From Palsa-504 sp003136255 (GTDB lineage: Bacteria; Actinomycetota; Actinomycetes; Streptosporangiales; Streptosporangiaceae): a DNA stretch of 64,000 nt. The DNA lies in assembly GCA_003136255.1 (NCBI GenBank), contig PLDT01000350.1, positions 1 to 64,000 on the forward strand. Reading direction: 5' to 3'. Of the stretch, positions 7,945-16,613 are shown one piece after another; position 1 is the first letter of the stretch; the number at the start of each line of letters is the position of its first letter. The notes below the pieces were generated by a model that was given only the letters and a program-made list of their open reading frames with translations, was not told the origin of the DNA and did no database searches. The position numbers and the translations under genes were made by a program.

Positions 7945-8666
7945 CCGGGCTCCGGCCGAACCGCATCGACCGCCCCGGTACCGCCGAACAAGCCTGGGCT
8001 TCGTGGCCCGGGTTGCGGTCTTTGCCGCCCGCCGATCCGCTGGCCTGGCCGGGCGCGGTGGTGGTCGCCGCGCATCCCGACGACGAGGTGCTGGGGGCCG
8101 GCGGGACGATCGCGATGCTGGCCGCCGCGGGGGTGCGGCTGCGGCTGATCGCGGTCACCGACGGGGAGGCCTCGCACCCGGGCGCCGATCCGGCCCGGCT
8201 CGGGCAGGTGCGGGCCGCGGAGCGGACCGTCGCTCTGGCGGCGCTGGGCGCGGGAAGTGCCGAAGTGATCAGGCTGGGGTTCCCCGATACCGGACTCGCC
8301 GCCCGCGAGGGTGACCTGGCCGCCGTCTTGCGCGAGCAGTGCGCTGGGTTCGGGGTGTGCCTCGCGCCGTGGGACGGGGATGCCCACGCCGATCACGAGG
8401 CAGCGGGCCGCGCCGCGCGGCGCGCGGGCCTGCCCGTGCTGAGCTACCCGATCTGGATGTGGCACTGGGCGACACCAGCCGACGCGCGGGTTCCCTGGCC
8501 GCGGGCTCGTCAGATACCGCTGCCGCCGGAGGCCATGGCCCAGAAGCGGTCGGCCATCGGAGCCTTCGCCAGCCAGCTCACTGACCGCGGGGCCGGGGCC
8601 GGCCCGGTGCTGCCGGGCGGTTTCGTCGCGCATTTCACCCGCTCGCAGGAGGTGTTTTTCAGTTGA
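7941..8666 (+). CDS. PIG-L family deacetylase
   Basis: A 241-residue protein from a GTG overlapping the previous stop. The metal-binding AHPDDE motif is at residues 44-49 (VVVAAHPDDEVLGAGG), and a second metal/acid-base motif, WDGDAHADHEAAG, lies near 150. Family members remove N-acetyl groups from N-acetylglucosamine-containing lipids or small thiol precursors (MshB, GlcNAc-PI deacetylase) using zinc. The cassette context with a glycosyltransferase suggests it deacetylates a sugar-containing intermediate. Starts in the long frame upstream of 7941 lie inside the dehydrogenase gene and are rejected. Confidence 0.9.
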   Translation: MTGLRPNRIDRPGTAEQAWASWPGLRSLPPADPLAWPGAVVVAAHPDDEVLGAGGTIAMLAAAGVRLRLIAVTDGEASHPGADPARLGQVRAAERTVALAALGAGSAEVIRLGFPDTGLAAREGDLAAVLREQCAGFGVCLAPWDGDAHADHEAAGRAARRAGLPVLSYPIWMWHWATPADARVPWPRARQIPLPPEAMAQKRSAIGAFASQLTDRGAGAGPVLPGGFVAHFTRSQEVFFS

Positions 8667-9283
8667 CCGCGCCGGTCACCCTTCCGGGAGAGTACTTCGA
8701 CGCCGTATACCAGGCGGCGAGCGATCCGTGGGGCTTCCAGGACCGCTGGTACGAGCAGCGCAAGTACGCCATCAGTCTCGCGCTGCTTCCCGAACGCCGG
8801 TACCGCAGCGCCTTCGAGCCGGGTTGTTCCATCGGCGTGCTCACCGCGATGCTCGCCGGGCGCTGTGACCGTCTGCTGTCGTGCGACGGCGCGCAAGCAG
8901 CGGTCCGGGCCGCCGCCGCCCGCACCGCGGACCTGCCGCAGGTCCTGGTCGAGCGGCGCGAGATCCCGCGGCAGTGGCCGGCCGGGCGTTTCGATCTCGT
9001 CGTGTTCTCCGAGATCTTGTACTACTTCGGGGACGCCGACCTGGACCAGGTCATCGGCCACGCGGTACGGGCGCTGGCGCCGGGCGGAACCCTGCTCGCC
9101 GTCCACTGGCGGCACCCGGTCGCCGACTACCCCAGGTCCGGCGACGACGTCCACCAGGCGCTGGCCGCGCGCCCCGGGCTGGCCCGGCTCGTACGCCACC
9201 AGGAGCCCGACTTCTCGGCCGAGGTCTACCTCCGCACCGACGCCGCCCCGGTTTCGGTCGCCCAGGCGACGGGCCTGGTGTGA
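8663..9283 (+). CDS. NodS-like SAM-dependent methyltransferase
   Basis: A 206-residue protein starting at TTG 8663, overlapping the previous stop (TTGA), with AGGAGG at 8647-8652 about ten bases upstream. It has the NodS-type opening (YFDAVYQAASDPWGFQDRWY), motif I as EPGCSIGVLT (~52-61), acidic loop CDGAQAAV, and LVVFSEILYYFG. NodS N-methylates deacetylated chitooligosaccharide, so a methyltransferase of this family directly after a PIG-L deacetylase suggests N-methylation of the freed amine. That is inference from family and order. Confidence 0.88.
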   Translation: MTAPVTLPGEYFDAVYQAASDPWGFQDRWYEQRKYAISLALLPERRYRSAFEPGCSIGVLTAMLAGRCDRLLSCDGAQAAVRAAAARTADLPQVLVERREIPRQWPAGRFDLVVFSEILYYFGDADLDQVIGHAVRALAPGGTLLAVHWRHPVADYPRSGDDVHQALAARPGLARLVRHQEPDFSAEVYLRTDAAPVSVAQATGLV

Positions 9284-10032
9284 TCAAGGCCGCGGGGATC
9301 GTGGTGCCGGCCCACGACGAGGAACTGTTGCTGCCCTCGTGCCTGAGCGCGCTGCGCCAGGCCGTCAGTTCGGTCGCCATCGGCGTGCACGTGCTGGTGG
9401 TCGCCGACTCGTGCACCGACGGCACCGTGGCGGCGGCCCTGGCCTGCGGGGCGCGGGTGATCAGCGTCCAGGGCCGCAGCGTCGGCGCGGCGCGGGCCGC
9501 CGGGATGACCGAAGTGCTCCGGCTGACGGGCGCCGCGGATCCGGCGGCCGTGTGGCTGGCCACCACCGACGCGGACACCGTGGTGCCCCCCGGCTGGCTG
9601 CGACGCCAGCTCGCCTGCGCCGACCAGGGCTGGGATGTCGTCCTGGGCACGGTGACCGTCACGGACTGGAGCGAGCATCCGCCGCAGGTGCCGACCGCGT
9701 TCGAGGCCCGGTACGCATCCCCCGGTCGGCCGCACGCCCACGTGCACGGCGCCAACCTTGGCATCCGGGCCTCGGCCTACCTGGCCGCCGGCGGGTTCAC
9801 CCCGTTGCGCACCGCCGAAGACCACGCCCTGGTCGCGGCCGCGGCCCGGGCCGGATGCTCGGTCCTGCGCGCCAGCGACATTCCGGTGCAGACCTCCGCC
9901 CGCCGCCAGGCCCGCGCGCCGCTCGGGTTCAGCCACCTGCTGCGGACCCTGGCCCCTCCCGCCAGCGCCGGTCAGTTAACTCGTTTCTGCGGAGTGATGA
10001 GGTACTTCTCGCCGGTCGCATGCCGCGCGTAG
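9280..10032 (+). CDS. family 2 glycosyltransferase, cassette end
   Basis: About 250 residues from GTG 9280 (GTGA overlap with the methyltransferase). GT-A features are present: GIVVPAHDEELLLPSCLSAL at the N-terminus, metal/nucleotide motif TTDADTVVPPGWL (~90), and the acceptor loop HGANLGIRASAYLAAGGF followed by EDHAL. It likely transfers a sugar from a nucleotide donor at the inner membrane face or in the cytosol. The last ~19 codons run into the 3' end of the convergent oxidoreductase gene (overlap 9972-10032), so the natural stop may have been lost and the tail is probably not functional. Confidence 0.85.
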   Translation: MIKAAGIVVPAHDEELLLPSCLSALRQAVSSVAIGVHVLVVADSCTDGTVAAALACGARVISVQGRSVGAARAAGMTEVLRLTGAADPAAVWLATTDADTVVPPGWLRRQLACADQGWDVVLGTVTVTDWSEHPPQVPTAFEARYASPGRPHAHVHGANLGIRASAYLAAGGFTPLRTAEDHALVAAAARAGCSVLRASDIPVQTSARRQARAPLGFSHLLRTLAPPASAGQLTRFCGVMRYFSPVACRA

Positions 10033-11120
10033 ACGGAGAAAGCGTCCGGTTGCAGCGCTTGCGCCAGCGAGACTTCCCTGGTGTAGGTGCTGGCGAAGGT
10101 GGTCTGCAGCTCCGATGCCACCCGCTGCCGGAGGGTGTGGAACGCCTCAGGTCCGATGCTCTGCAGGAAAGGAGTGAGCAGCCAGCCTCCGATACCCCAC
10201 GCCATGCCGAAGTTGCGGTTGAGTACCGTCGGTCCGCGGTCCAGGCTGCCGTAGATATAGACCTGCTTGTGGGTGGTGGACCCGTAGCGGCTGTATTCTC
10301 CGGACTTTGCCGTCAAGGCCGCTTCCATGCAGGTCAGGATATGACCAGCCAATTGTCCTCCGCCGGTGGCGTCGAAGGCCAGGGTGGCCGAGGTCTCGAT
10401 GAGCGCCTGGGTGAGGTCGGCCATGAACGATGGTGCTGTCGAGTTGCACACATAGGCCGCCCCGATGGCCCGCAGCACATCCTCCTGCTCGGGTTTGCGG
10501 ACGATGTTGACCAGCGGCACGCCTTCTTCAAGGCAAAGCCGGTTCAGCATTTGTCCCAGATTGGAGGCGGCAGCGGTGTGAACGAGGGCGCTGTGGCCTT
10601 CCCGGCGCATCGTCTCCACCATCCCCAGGGCGGTGAGCGGGTTGACGAAGGCGGAAGCGCCCGCCGTCGCCGGGGTGCCTGCTGGCAGTTCCAGGCACTG
10701 GGAGGCATCGATGCAGCGATACTGCGCGTACATGGCCCCGCCCGCCACGGCCACCGTCCGGCCCGCCAACGCCTGGGCGCCGGCCGAAGACCCGGCCTTG
10801 ACCACCGTCCCGGCCCCTTCGTTTCCGACTGGCATCGACTTGCCCACCCGGCCGGCCAGGGCCCTCATCGCAGCCGGCGGGATGCTTGCCGTGACGACGG
10901 GATTATCGATGGGCCCGGAGACTTTCGCGGCGTCCATGTCCGCTCCGGCGAACAGAAGCCAGAGATCCGAGGGGTTAATGGGGGATGCTTCAATTCGGAT
11001 AACCACCTCATTGGCCTCTGGTTCTGGAATGGGAACCGCCCGCAGTGAAAGTTCGAGCATTCCGTCCTCGGTCACCAAAGAACGCAACTGCTGCCCCGTG
11101 TCCGGCCCGTCTGTAGTCAT
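9972..11120 (-). CDS. zinc-type alcohol dehydrogenase/quinone oxidoreductase family protein (MDR)
   Basis: A 382-residue protein from ATG 11120 (MTTDGPDTGQQL). It has a GroES-like N-terminal domain (VVIRIEASPINPSDLWLLFAG, then MPVGNEGAGTVVKAG) and a Rossmann domain with HTAAASNLGQMLNRLC in place of the usual GxGxxG, followed by FDATGGGQLAGHIL. The structural-zinc Cys cluster is absent, as in the QOR/enoyl-reductase branch. It probably reduces quinones or activated C=C bonds with NADPH. It is divergent from the tautomerase gene, and a shared 25-bp motif lies 76 bp upstream of its start. Confidence 0.87.
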   Translation of the reverse strand: MTTDGPDTGQQLRSLVTEDGMLELSLRAVPIPEPEANEVVIRIEASPINPSDLWLLFAGADMDAAKVSGPIDNPVVTASIPPAAMRALAGRVGKSMPVGNEGAGTVVKAGSSAGAQALAGRTVAVAGGAMYAQYRCIDASQCLELPAGTPATAGASAFVNPLTALGMVETMRREGHSALVHTAAASNLGQMLNRLCLEEGVPLVNIVRKPEQEDVLRAIGAAYVCNSTAPSFMADLTQALIETSATLAFDATGGGQLAGHILTCMEAALTAKSGEYSRYGSTTHKQVYIYGSLDRGPTVLNRNFGMAWGIGGWLLTPFLQSIGPEAFHTLRQRVASELQTTFASTYTREVSLAQALQPDAFSVYARHATGEKYLITPQKRVN

Positions 11121-11196
11121 AGTAAGAGTTATGCCATACGGCCGACCTGCTGACGCGGCCGGGTCGTCCGGGCCAGCTACGCAGCTGCGGCGGGGC

Positions 11197-11221
11197 AAAG
11201 TGCAGTCAGCATGCGGATACC
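11197..11221 (+). promoter_or_regulatory. 25-bp bipartite motif, copy 1
   Basis: AAAGTGCAGTCA, three bases (GCA), then TGCGGATACC. It ends 70 bases before the tautomerase start and 76 bases from the start of the divergent oxidoreductase. Two further copies with the same spacing are at 13640-13664 and 16611-16635. Confidence 0.75.
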
Positions 11222-11291
11222 CCGGCCGCCTCCCGTGGCCCACGATGTCAAGACGCGATGCGAGTCACGCATCTGAGCGCGGGAGGCCGCC

Positions 11292-11747
11292 ATGCCGATG
11301 ATCGATGTCTACGCCAGTGCCGGGACGTTCGCCGACCACCACCAGCTGGCGGTGGACCTGGCCAGCACGCTGATGCGGATCGAGCAGGTGCCCGACATCC
11401 CGATGTTCCGCAAGAACACCGCGGCGTTCGTGCATGACCTGCCGTCGGATTCGCTGTCCAACGTGGACGGGGACAGCACCTACGTGCGGGTCCAGGTGCT
11501 GACCAACGCAGCTGCGCTGGACCGGGACAAGCAGCTCAAGGTGGTGCGGCAGTTCACCGATATCATCGCCGCGGCTGCGGGCGACCCGAGCCTGACCGAC
11601 CGGACCTGGGTGCTGCTCACCGAGGCCCCCGACGGGGGCTGGGGCCTGGCCGGGCACGCCAACACCAACGCCGAGCTCGTCACCGCCGCCCGCGCCCAGA
11701 TCGCCGAACTCGCCGCCGCCGCGCAAGCTGGCCACACCCCCCAGTAG
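11292..11747 (+). CDS. tautomerase (4-oxalocrotonate tautomerase superfamily) protein
   Basis: A 151-residue protein starting MPMIDVYASAG. The Pro immediately after the initiator Met is the catalytic N-terminal base in this superfamily, and the beta-alpha-beta pattern (DHHQLAVDLASTLMRIEQV, later TYVRVQVLTNAAALDRDKQ and DRTWVLLTEAPDGGWG) suggests two fused tautomerase-like units. Such enzymes ketonise enols or dehalogenate small acids. GGGAGG lies just upstream of the start. It is preceded by the shared 25-bp motif and followed by a strong hairpin. Confidence 0.85.
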   Translation: MPMIDVYASAGTFADHHQLAVDLASTLMRIEQVPDIPMFRKNTAAFVHDLPSDSLSNVDGDSTYVRVQVLTNAAALDRDKQLKVVRQFTDIIAAAAGDPSLTDRTWVLLTEAPDGGWGLAGHANTNAELVTAARAQIAELAAAAQAGHTPQ

Positions 11748-11786
11748 GCAGCACCCCCCAGCAGGCGGCACCCCCGGGAGGCAGGG

Positions 11787-11814
11787 CGCCGGTGCCCAGC
11801 GCCGGGCACCGGCG
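11787..11814. terminator. strong GC hairpin between convergent genes
   Basis: CGCCGGTGCCC (11787-11797), a six-base loop, then GGGCACCGGCG (11804-11814): a perfect 11-bp stem. It lies between the ends of the tautomerase (+) and hydrolase (-) genes, consistent with a bidirectional terminator; no T-tract is present, as is common in actinomycetes. Confidence 0.65.
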
Positions 11815-11826
11815 TCCGTCCGCACG

Positions 11827-12675
11827 TCAGCCCGGCCCGCGCAGGAAGGCGTCGACATCGCTGGCGAACTCGTCGTGATGCTGGAACAGGAACCCGTGGG
11901 CTGCGTCCGGGTAGATCTTGACCTGGGCCTGCGGAATCAGGCCCGCGAGCAGGTACGAATAGTGCGGCAAGATCATCGGATCGCTGTCGCCGTTCGCCAC
12001 GAACACCGGCACGTCGATAGCACCCGGTCTCTGCAGCAGTGAGTGATTCGGGATGCCCCAGGTGCAGACCGCGTCATACTGCGCCTCGCGGGTCGCCCAG
12101 CTTGTTGCCGCGTCCCGGTCCTGAGTTCTGGCGTACATGCGCTGCAGTGCTTCCTGGCCTGCTTTCCGGCTGGAGGATGATCGCGCGAAGAACACGTCGA
12201 GGTACTCGTCGGGGCTGGTTTGCGGCGTGCCGATGGCCCCGATGACGTCCGGGGCCCAGCCGTGCATGCCGGCCGCGCCCCGCGGAGCCGAGGACGCCAG
12301 GATCAGCCTGCGGACGATCGCCGGCCTGGCCAGTGCCGTTTCTTGCGCGATGAAGCTGCCGATCGAGAACCCGAGAATATCGACCTGGCCGAGCTCCAGG
12401 GCGGTTATGAAGGTAATGGCATCGTGTGCCATCTGCTGGATGACGTTCGGCGTGGTCCCGGTTGAGCCGCCGACTCCTGCGTTATCGAAGGTCACCACGC
12501 GCCGGGTCGAGGCCAGCGCGTCGATCAGCGCGGGATCCCAGCTGTCGAGATTCCCGCGGAAGTGCTGAAGCATAACCAAAGGCACCGGGCCGTCGCCCGC
12601 ATCTCGATATGCGTATTCGACGCCGTTCGCCGCGCTGACCGACTTGTTGGGCAGCTCGGAATAGGTATCTGTCAC
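11827..12675 (-). CDS. alpha/beta fold hydrolase
   Basis: A 282-residue protein with nucleophile elbow GFSIGS (Ser104), the acid in VANGDSDPMI and the His in YPDAAHGFLF; the strand preceding the nucleophile reads LGQVDIL. It starts at GTG 12675, overlapping the stop of the upstream hydrolase-like gene (GTGA, 12672-12675), so the two are coupled. The active-site triad is complete, in contrast to its operon partner. It is probably an esterase, C-C hydrolase or haloperoxidase-type enzyme; the substrate is unknown. Confidence 0.9.
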   Translation of the reverse strand: MTDTYSELPNKSVSAANGVEYAYRDAGDGPVPLVMLQHFRGNLDSWDPALIDALASTRRVVTFDNAGVGGSTGTTPNVIQQMAHDAITFITALELGQVDILGFSIGSFIAQETALARPAIVRRLILASSAPRGAAGMHGWAPDVIGAIGTPQTSPDEYLDVFFARSSSSRKAGQEALQRMYARTQDRDAATSWATREAQYDAVCTWGIPNHSLLQRPGAIDVPVFVANGDSDPMILPHYSYLLAGLIPQAQVKIYPDAAHGFLFQHHDEFASDVDAFLRGPG

Positions 12676-13559
12676 AAGTATTCTTCCTTTCTCTCAGCTA
12701 ACTGATGTTGTTCCGCCGGCTGCGCCGATCTTGCGATGAACTCCGCCACGGCCTGGTTGACCTCGTCGGCGTGGGTCCAGGTGATCGCGTGCGGGCCGCC
12801 CGCGATACGGATGTAGCGACTGTTCCGCAGCAGCGGGGGGAGCCGGTCGCCGGTGGCCTCGGGGGGCAGGGCGCGGTCCTGGTCGCCCTGGACGACCAGG
12901 ACGGGAACGTCGATTCTGGCCAGGTCGCCGCGGAAGTCCTCCATGCAGGCCGGAACGCAGGCCAGCGCGGCCGCGGGCGCGGCCACGATCGCCGAGTGGA
13001 AGCTGGCCTGCCAGGCCTGGTCGCTGACGCGGCTGCCGCCGAGAACATCGATGTTGTAGAAGCGGTCCAAGAGGGTCTTCATGACGGCCGGGCGGTCGGC
13101 GGTGATACCGGCCATGACCTCCTCAAAGACGCTGCGGTCGATACCGTGGGGGTTGTCGCTGGTCTTGAGCAGGAACGGCGGGACGGGCGCGATCATCGCT
13201 GCGCAGCTGACGCGCCGCGAACCATAGGTCGCCAGATAGCGGGCTACCTCACCGGTCCCCATGCCGAACCCGGCCAGCACCACGTCACGCAGATCGAGCT
13301 CATTGAGCAGGACGTTGAGGTCCGCGGCGAAGGTGTCGTAGTCGTAGCCCACGCTGGGCTGGCTGGAGGCGCCGAAGCCCCGCCGGTCGTAAGCGATCAC
13401 CCGGCGACCGGCCGCCAGCAGGGCACCAGCCTGCTTTTCCCACCAGTGCCCGCTGAGCGGATAGCCATGGATGAGCACGACGGGAACGCCAGAACCGTGG
13501 TCCTCGTAGTGGATCCGGATGGCACCGGAATTCTCCCGGCCGACAGTGACGAAAGGCAT
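12672..13559 (-). CDS. alpha/beta hydrolase-fold protein lacking the nucleophilic serine
   Basis: A 295-residue protein close to cofactor-free chloroperoxidase/esterases (VPVVLIHGYPLSGHWW, RRVIAYDRRGFGASSQP, YGSRRVSCAAMIAPV). The nucleophile elbow reads GFGMGTGEVARYL, so residue 99, where the family has Ser (GFSMG), is Gly; the codon is GGC, one base from Ser AGC. The acid (QGDQDRALPP) and His (GGPHAITWTH) regions are intact. It may be catalytically dead, regulatory, or a recent mutant. It is first of a two-gene unit, with the 25-bp motif 80 bases upstream. Confidence 0.88.
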   Translation of the reverse strand: MPFVTVGRENSGAIRIHYEDHGSGVPVVLIHGYPLSGHWWEKQAGALLAAGRRVIAYDRRGFGASSQPSVGYDYDTFAADLNVLLNELDLRDVVLAGFGMGTGEVARYLATYGSRRVSCAAMIAPVPPFLLKTSDNPHGIDRSVFEEVMAGITADRPAVMKTLLDRFYNIDVLGGSRVSDQAWQASFHSAIVAAPAAALACVPACMEDFRGDLARIDVPVLVVQGDQDRALPPEATGDRLPPLLRNSRYIRIAGGPHAITWTHADEVNQAVAEFIARSAQPAEQHQLAERKEEYL

Positions 13560-13639
13560 CGTGACCTCTCATTGAGGGCGTTCCCGGGATGGCGCGGCGG
13601 TGGAGATGGTCCGACTGTGCCCTCCAGGCCGGTCCCGGC

Positions 13640-13664
13640 GGTATCCGCAACGTGACTGCACTTT
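13640..13664 (-). promoter_or_regulatory. 25-bp bipartite motif, copy 2
   Basis: On the minus strand: AAAGTGCAGTCA, CGT, TGCGGATACC, identical in both blocks to copy 1. It ends 80 bases upstream of the hydrolase-like gene at 13559, in the same orientation as that gene, and lies 114 bases upstream of the divergent LuxR gene at 13779. Confidence 0.75.
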
Positions 13665-13778
13665 GTCGCGCCCACGCGCCTTGGTCAGCTCGGTAGATAT
13701 GGCACGACCATGCGATGTGCGCGGGCGCGATCACGCAGACATTGGGTACACCGGCCGACCCGCTGTTGAGGTGACGAG

Positions 13779-16613
13779 ATGTCCGAGGTGATCAGCCCGG
13801 GGGCGGCGTGGCCGGGTGTTCCGGCCCGCGGTCCGCTGGTCGGCAGGGACGTTGAGCTGTCCCTGCTCCGGGGCCTGGTTGACCCCATCCCGGTGGCCAG
13901 CCGCGTGCTGGTCGTACTCGGTGACGCGGGCATCGGTAAGAGCGTGCTCCTGGCGGATATGGCGCACCGAGCCCGGTCGGCCGGCTCGCGAGTGCTGGCG
14001 GTCACGGGTCGGGAGCCGGAGACGAACCTGCCCTTCGCGGCCCTGCATCAGCTGCTGCGCCCGGTCGTGGACAGCACGGTTGACCTGCCCGCGCGGCAGA
14101 GCAAGGCGCTACGCGGGGTGCTCGGCCTGACCTCGGAGCCGGTCCCTCCCGACCGGCTCCTGACCGGAATCGCCGCGCTTACCCTGCTGTCAGAGCTATC
14201 GGAGGGGTCCCCGCTGCTCGTCACCGTCGACGACGCCCACTTGCTCGATCGCAGCTCGCTGGACGTGCTTTCCTTCGTCGGCCGCCGCCTCGACGCTGAG
14301 CGCGTGGTACTGGTCCTGGGCGGGCGGGGGCCAGCCCCGCTGCCCGGCCTGGACTCGGGGTTCCCGGAGTTGCGCATTGAGCCGCTGCCGACGTCAGACG
14401 CGAACCGGCTACTGGACGAGCAGCCGCATCCGCCTCGCGGACGTGCTCGCGGCCAGGTGCTCGCCCAGGCGGCCGGCAACCCCCTGGCCCTGATCGAGCT
14501 AGCCCAGGTGATCGCCGCCGATCCCGCCGCGGGGCGTCGCTGGGCCGCCGAGCCACTACCCCTGAGCCGCAAGCTCGCCGCTGTCCTGGCCGCCCGGTTC
14601 GCGGGCCTGCCCGAGCCGACGCGGGCGGCATTGCTGCTGGCCGCCATTGCCGACCGTCCGGGCCCCGGTCCAGGTTCCGGCCCCGCGACCGGCGGCACGT
14701 ACGGGCTCGTGGCTGACGTCCTGGCCCCGGCCGAGCGATTGGGCCTGGTCAAGGTGAACCGGTCAGGGCTGCAGTTTTCCCATCCCCTGGTCCGTTCGGC
14801 CATGTACCACACCGCGCCGTTCGCCGAGCGCGCCGCGGCGCACCGCCGGCTGGCCGACGCGCTTGCCGATCAGCCGGACCGGCGTGCGTGGCACCTGGCC
14901 GCGGCGGCCCTGGAACCCGACGAACGGCTGGCGTCGCTGCTCGAGGCCACCGCCGCGCAGGCGCAGCGCCGCGACGGCGCGGCGGCCGCGGCGCTAGCCC
15001 TGGAACGTGCCGCCGAGCTCAGCCCGGACCGTGAGGACCAGGCCAGGCGGCTGATATCCGCCGCCTCGGTCGCCGTCCCCACCGGGCAGGCGGACTGGGT
15101 CGAAGATCTGGCCGGCCGGGCCCTGGCCATCACGGCGGACCCGGGGCTGCAGATCGCCGCCCGCCGGGCGGTGGGCTGGGCCCTCGCCTGGACCAGCCAG
15201 CATGTCGCCGCGCTGTCGGTCCTGATCGCCGTCGCGGAAGAGGCTTCGGCCGGCCGGCCGGACCTGGCCTGGGGTGCCCTCGGGACGGCAACGGCCGTCG
15301 CCTACCAGTCCGGCACGCCCGCCAGCCGTCAGGCTGTCGCCCGCACCCTGGATCATCTCGAGCGACGAGGGTCGCCACCGCCCGCTGGCGCACCGTCCGC
15401 GGACCTCGACGCGCTGCAGGTCTGGATCCGGGCCGGCACCAATCCGTTCGTCGGCCGAAACGAGCTCGTCTCGCGCCTGCACCGCCTTACCGCGGCCGAG
15501 CTTGACGACCCGTCGGTGCCCGGTGCCGCAGCGTGGCTCCTCGACGAGCCGGAACTGGCGGTCGAACTCCTCCAGGAAGCCGTGCACCGGCTCGCGTCCT
15601 CTGGCGTTCGCGGCGCCAGCGGCGCAGCGCTCTCGGCGCTCGGGTGGAGCTATATCGACACCGGCCGCTGGGACGACGCCCTGGCCGTCTGCGCCGAGGC
15701 CAGCGACCTGGCCGAGGCGTACCAGATGGATATCGTGGCGGCGGCCGCCGACGTGAGCGTGGCCACCGTCCTGGCCGGGCGCGCAGACTCGTCCGCCGCC
15801 CGCGCCCACGCGGCCAGGGCCCTGGCCCGCATCGATCCCGCGCAGAGCCGGGGTGTCACCGCCCGGGCCTGGCACGCGCTCGGTATCGCCGCCCTCGCGG
15901 ACGGCGATCACCTCGTGGCCTACGCTCAGCTGCGCCAGCTGTTCTATCCGGACTGCAGCCCGCTGCATTACCACGTCTCCTACCTCGGCCTCGCCGACCT
16001 CGCCGCCGCCGCGGTCCGGGCGGGCCGGCAGCTGGAAGGCCGCGAAATCCTCGACCGTGCGCTGCGCCACCTAGATGGGACGCCATCTCCGCGCCTGGAG
16101 CAGCTCCTGGCCCGGGCCCATGGCCTACTCGCCGACCCGGCCAGCGCCGAACCCCACTTCGACAAGGCGCTGTGCGACCCGGCGGGGGAGTGCTGGCCGT
16201 TCGAGCGAGCCCAGCTTCAGCTCGACTACGCCGAATGGATGCGCCGCCAGCGCCGGATCAACGAGGCCAAGCCCCTGCTCATGGCCGCCCTGGACACCTT
16301 CCGGCGACTGCGGGCCAGATCCTGGACGCAACGTGCCGAAACCGAGCTGCGCGCGTGCGGGGTCGCCATCCCCGACGCCGCCGATCCGGCCGACGCCCTG
16401 TCCGAGCTCACTCCCCAGCAACGCCAGATCATCCACCTGGCGAGCGATGGCCTGACCAACCGCGAGATCGCCGACCGGCTGTACCTGTCCCCGCGGACGG
16501 TCGGCTCGCACCTGTACCGCTCCTACCCCAAGCTCGGCGTGGCCGGCCGCCATCAGCTCCGCGACGTGATCACCCGCGCCGCAGCCCGGCCGGCCGCAGA
16601 CCCCGATCGGTAA
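13779..16613 (+). CDS. LAL-type LuxR family transcriptional regulator
   Basis: A 944-residue protein. The N-terminal AAA_16 ATPase opens with LVGRDVELSLLRGL and has Walker A GDAGIGKS (48-55) and Walker B PLLVTVDDAHLLD. A long helical, TPR-like middle follows, then a C-terminal LuxR HTH (~876-930; LTPQQRQIIHLASDGLTNRE and the recognition helix LSPRTVGSHLYRSYPKLGV). LAL regulators activate nearby catabolic or biosynthetic genes when an inducer triggers ATP-dependent oligomerisation. It sits between two hydrolase units that share the 25-bp motif, making it the best candidate to bind it. Confidence 0.92.
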   Translation: MSEVISPGAAWPGVPARGPLVGRDVELSLLRGLVDPIPVASRVLVVLGDAGIGKSVLLADMAHRARSAGSRVLAVTGREPETNLPFAALHQLLRPVVDSTVDLPARQSKALRGVLGLTSEPVPPDRLLTGIAALTLLSELSEGSPLLVTVDDAHLLDRSSLDVLSFVGRRLDAERVVLVLGGRGPAPLPGLDSGFPELRIEPLPTSDANRLLDEQPHPPRGRARGQVLAQAAGNPLALIELAQVIAADPAAGRRWAAEPLPLSRKLAAVLAARFAGLPEPTRAALLLAAIADRPGPGPGSGPATGGTYGLVADVLAPAERLGLVKVNRSGLQFSHPLVRSAMYHTAPFAERAAAHRRLADALADQPDRRAWHLAAAALEPDERLASLLEATAAQAQRRDGAAAAALALERAAELSPDREDQARRLISAASVAVPTGQADWVEDLAGRALAITADPGLQIAARRAVGWALAWTSQHVAALSVLIAVAEEASAGRPDLAWGALGTATAVAYQSGTPASRQAVARTLDHLERRGSPPPAGAPSADLDALQVWIRAGTNPFVGRNELVSRLHRLTAAELDDPSVPGAAAWLLDEPELAVELLQEAVHRLASSGVRGASGAALSALGWSYIDTGRWDDALAVCAEASDLAEAYQMDIVAAAADVSVATVLAGRADSSAARAHAARALARIDPAQSRGVTARAWHALGIAALADGDHLVAYAQLRQLFYPDCSPLHYHVSYLGLADLAAAAVRAGRQLEGREILDRALRHLDGTPSPRLEQLLARAHGLLADPASAEPHFDKALCDPAGECWPFERAQLQLDYAEWMRRQRRINEAKPLLMAALDTFRRLRARSWTQRAETELRACGVAIPDAADPADALSELTPQQRQIIHLASDGLTNREIADRLYLSPRTVGSHLYRSYPKLGVAGRHQLRDVITRAAARPAADPDR

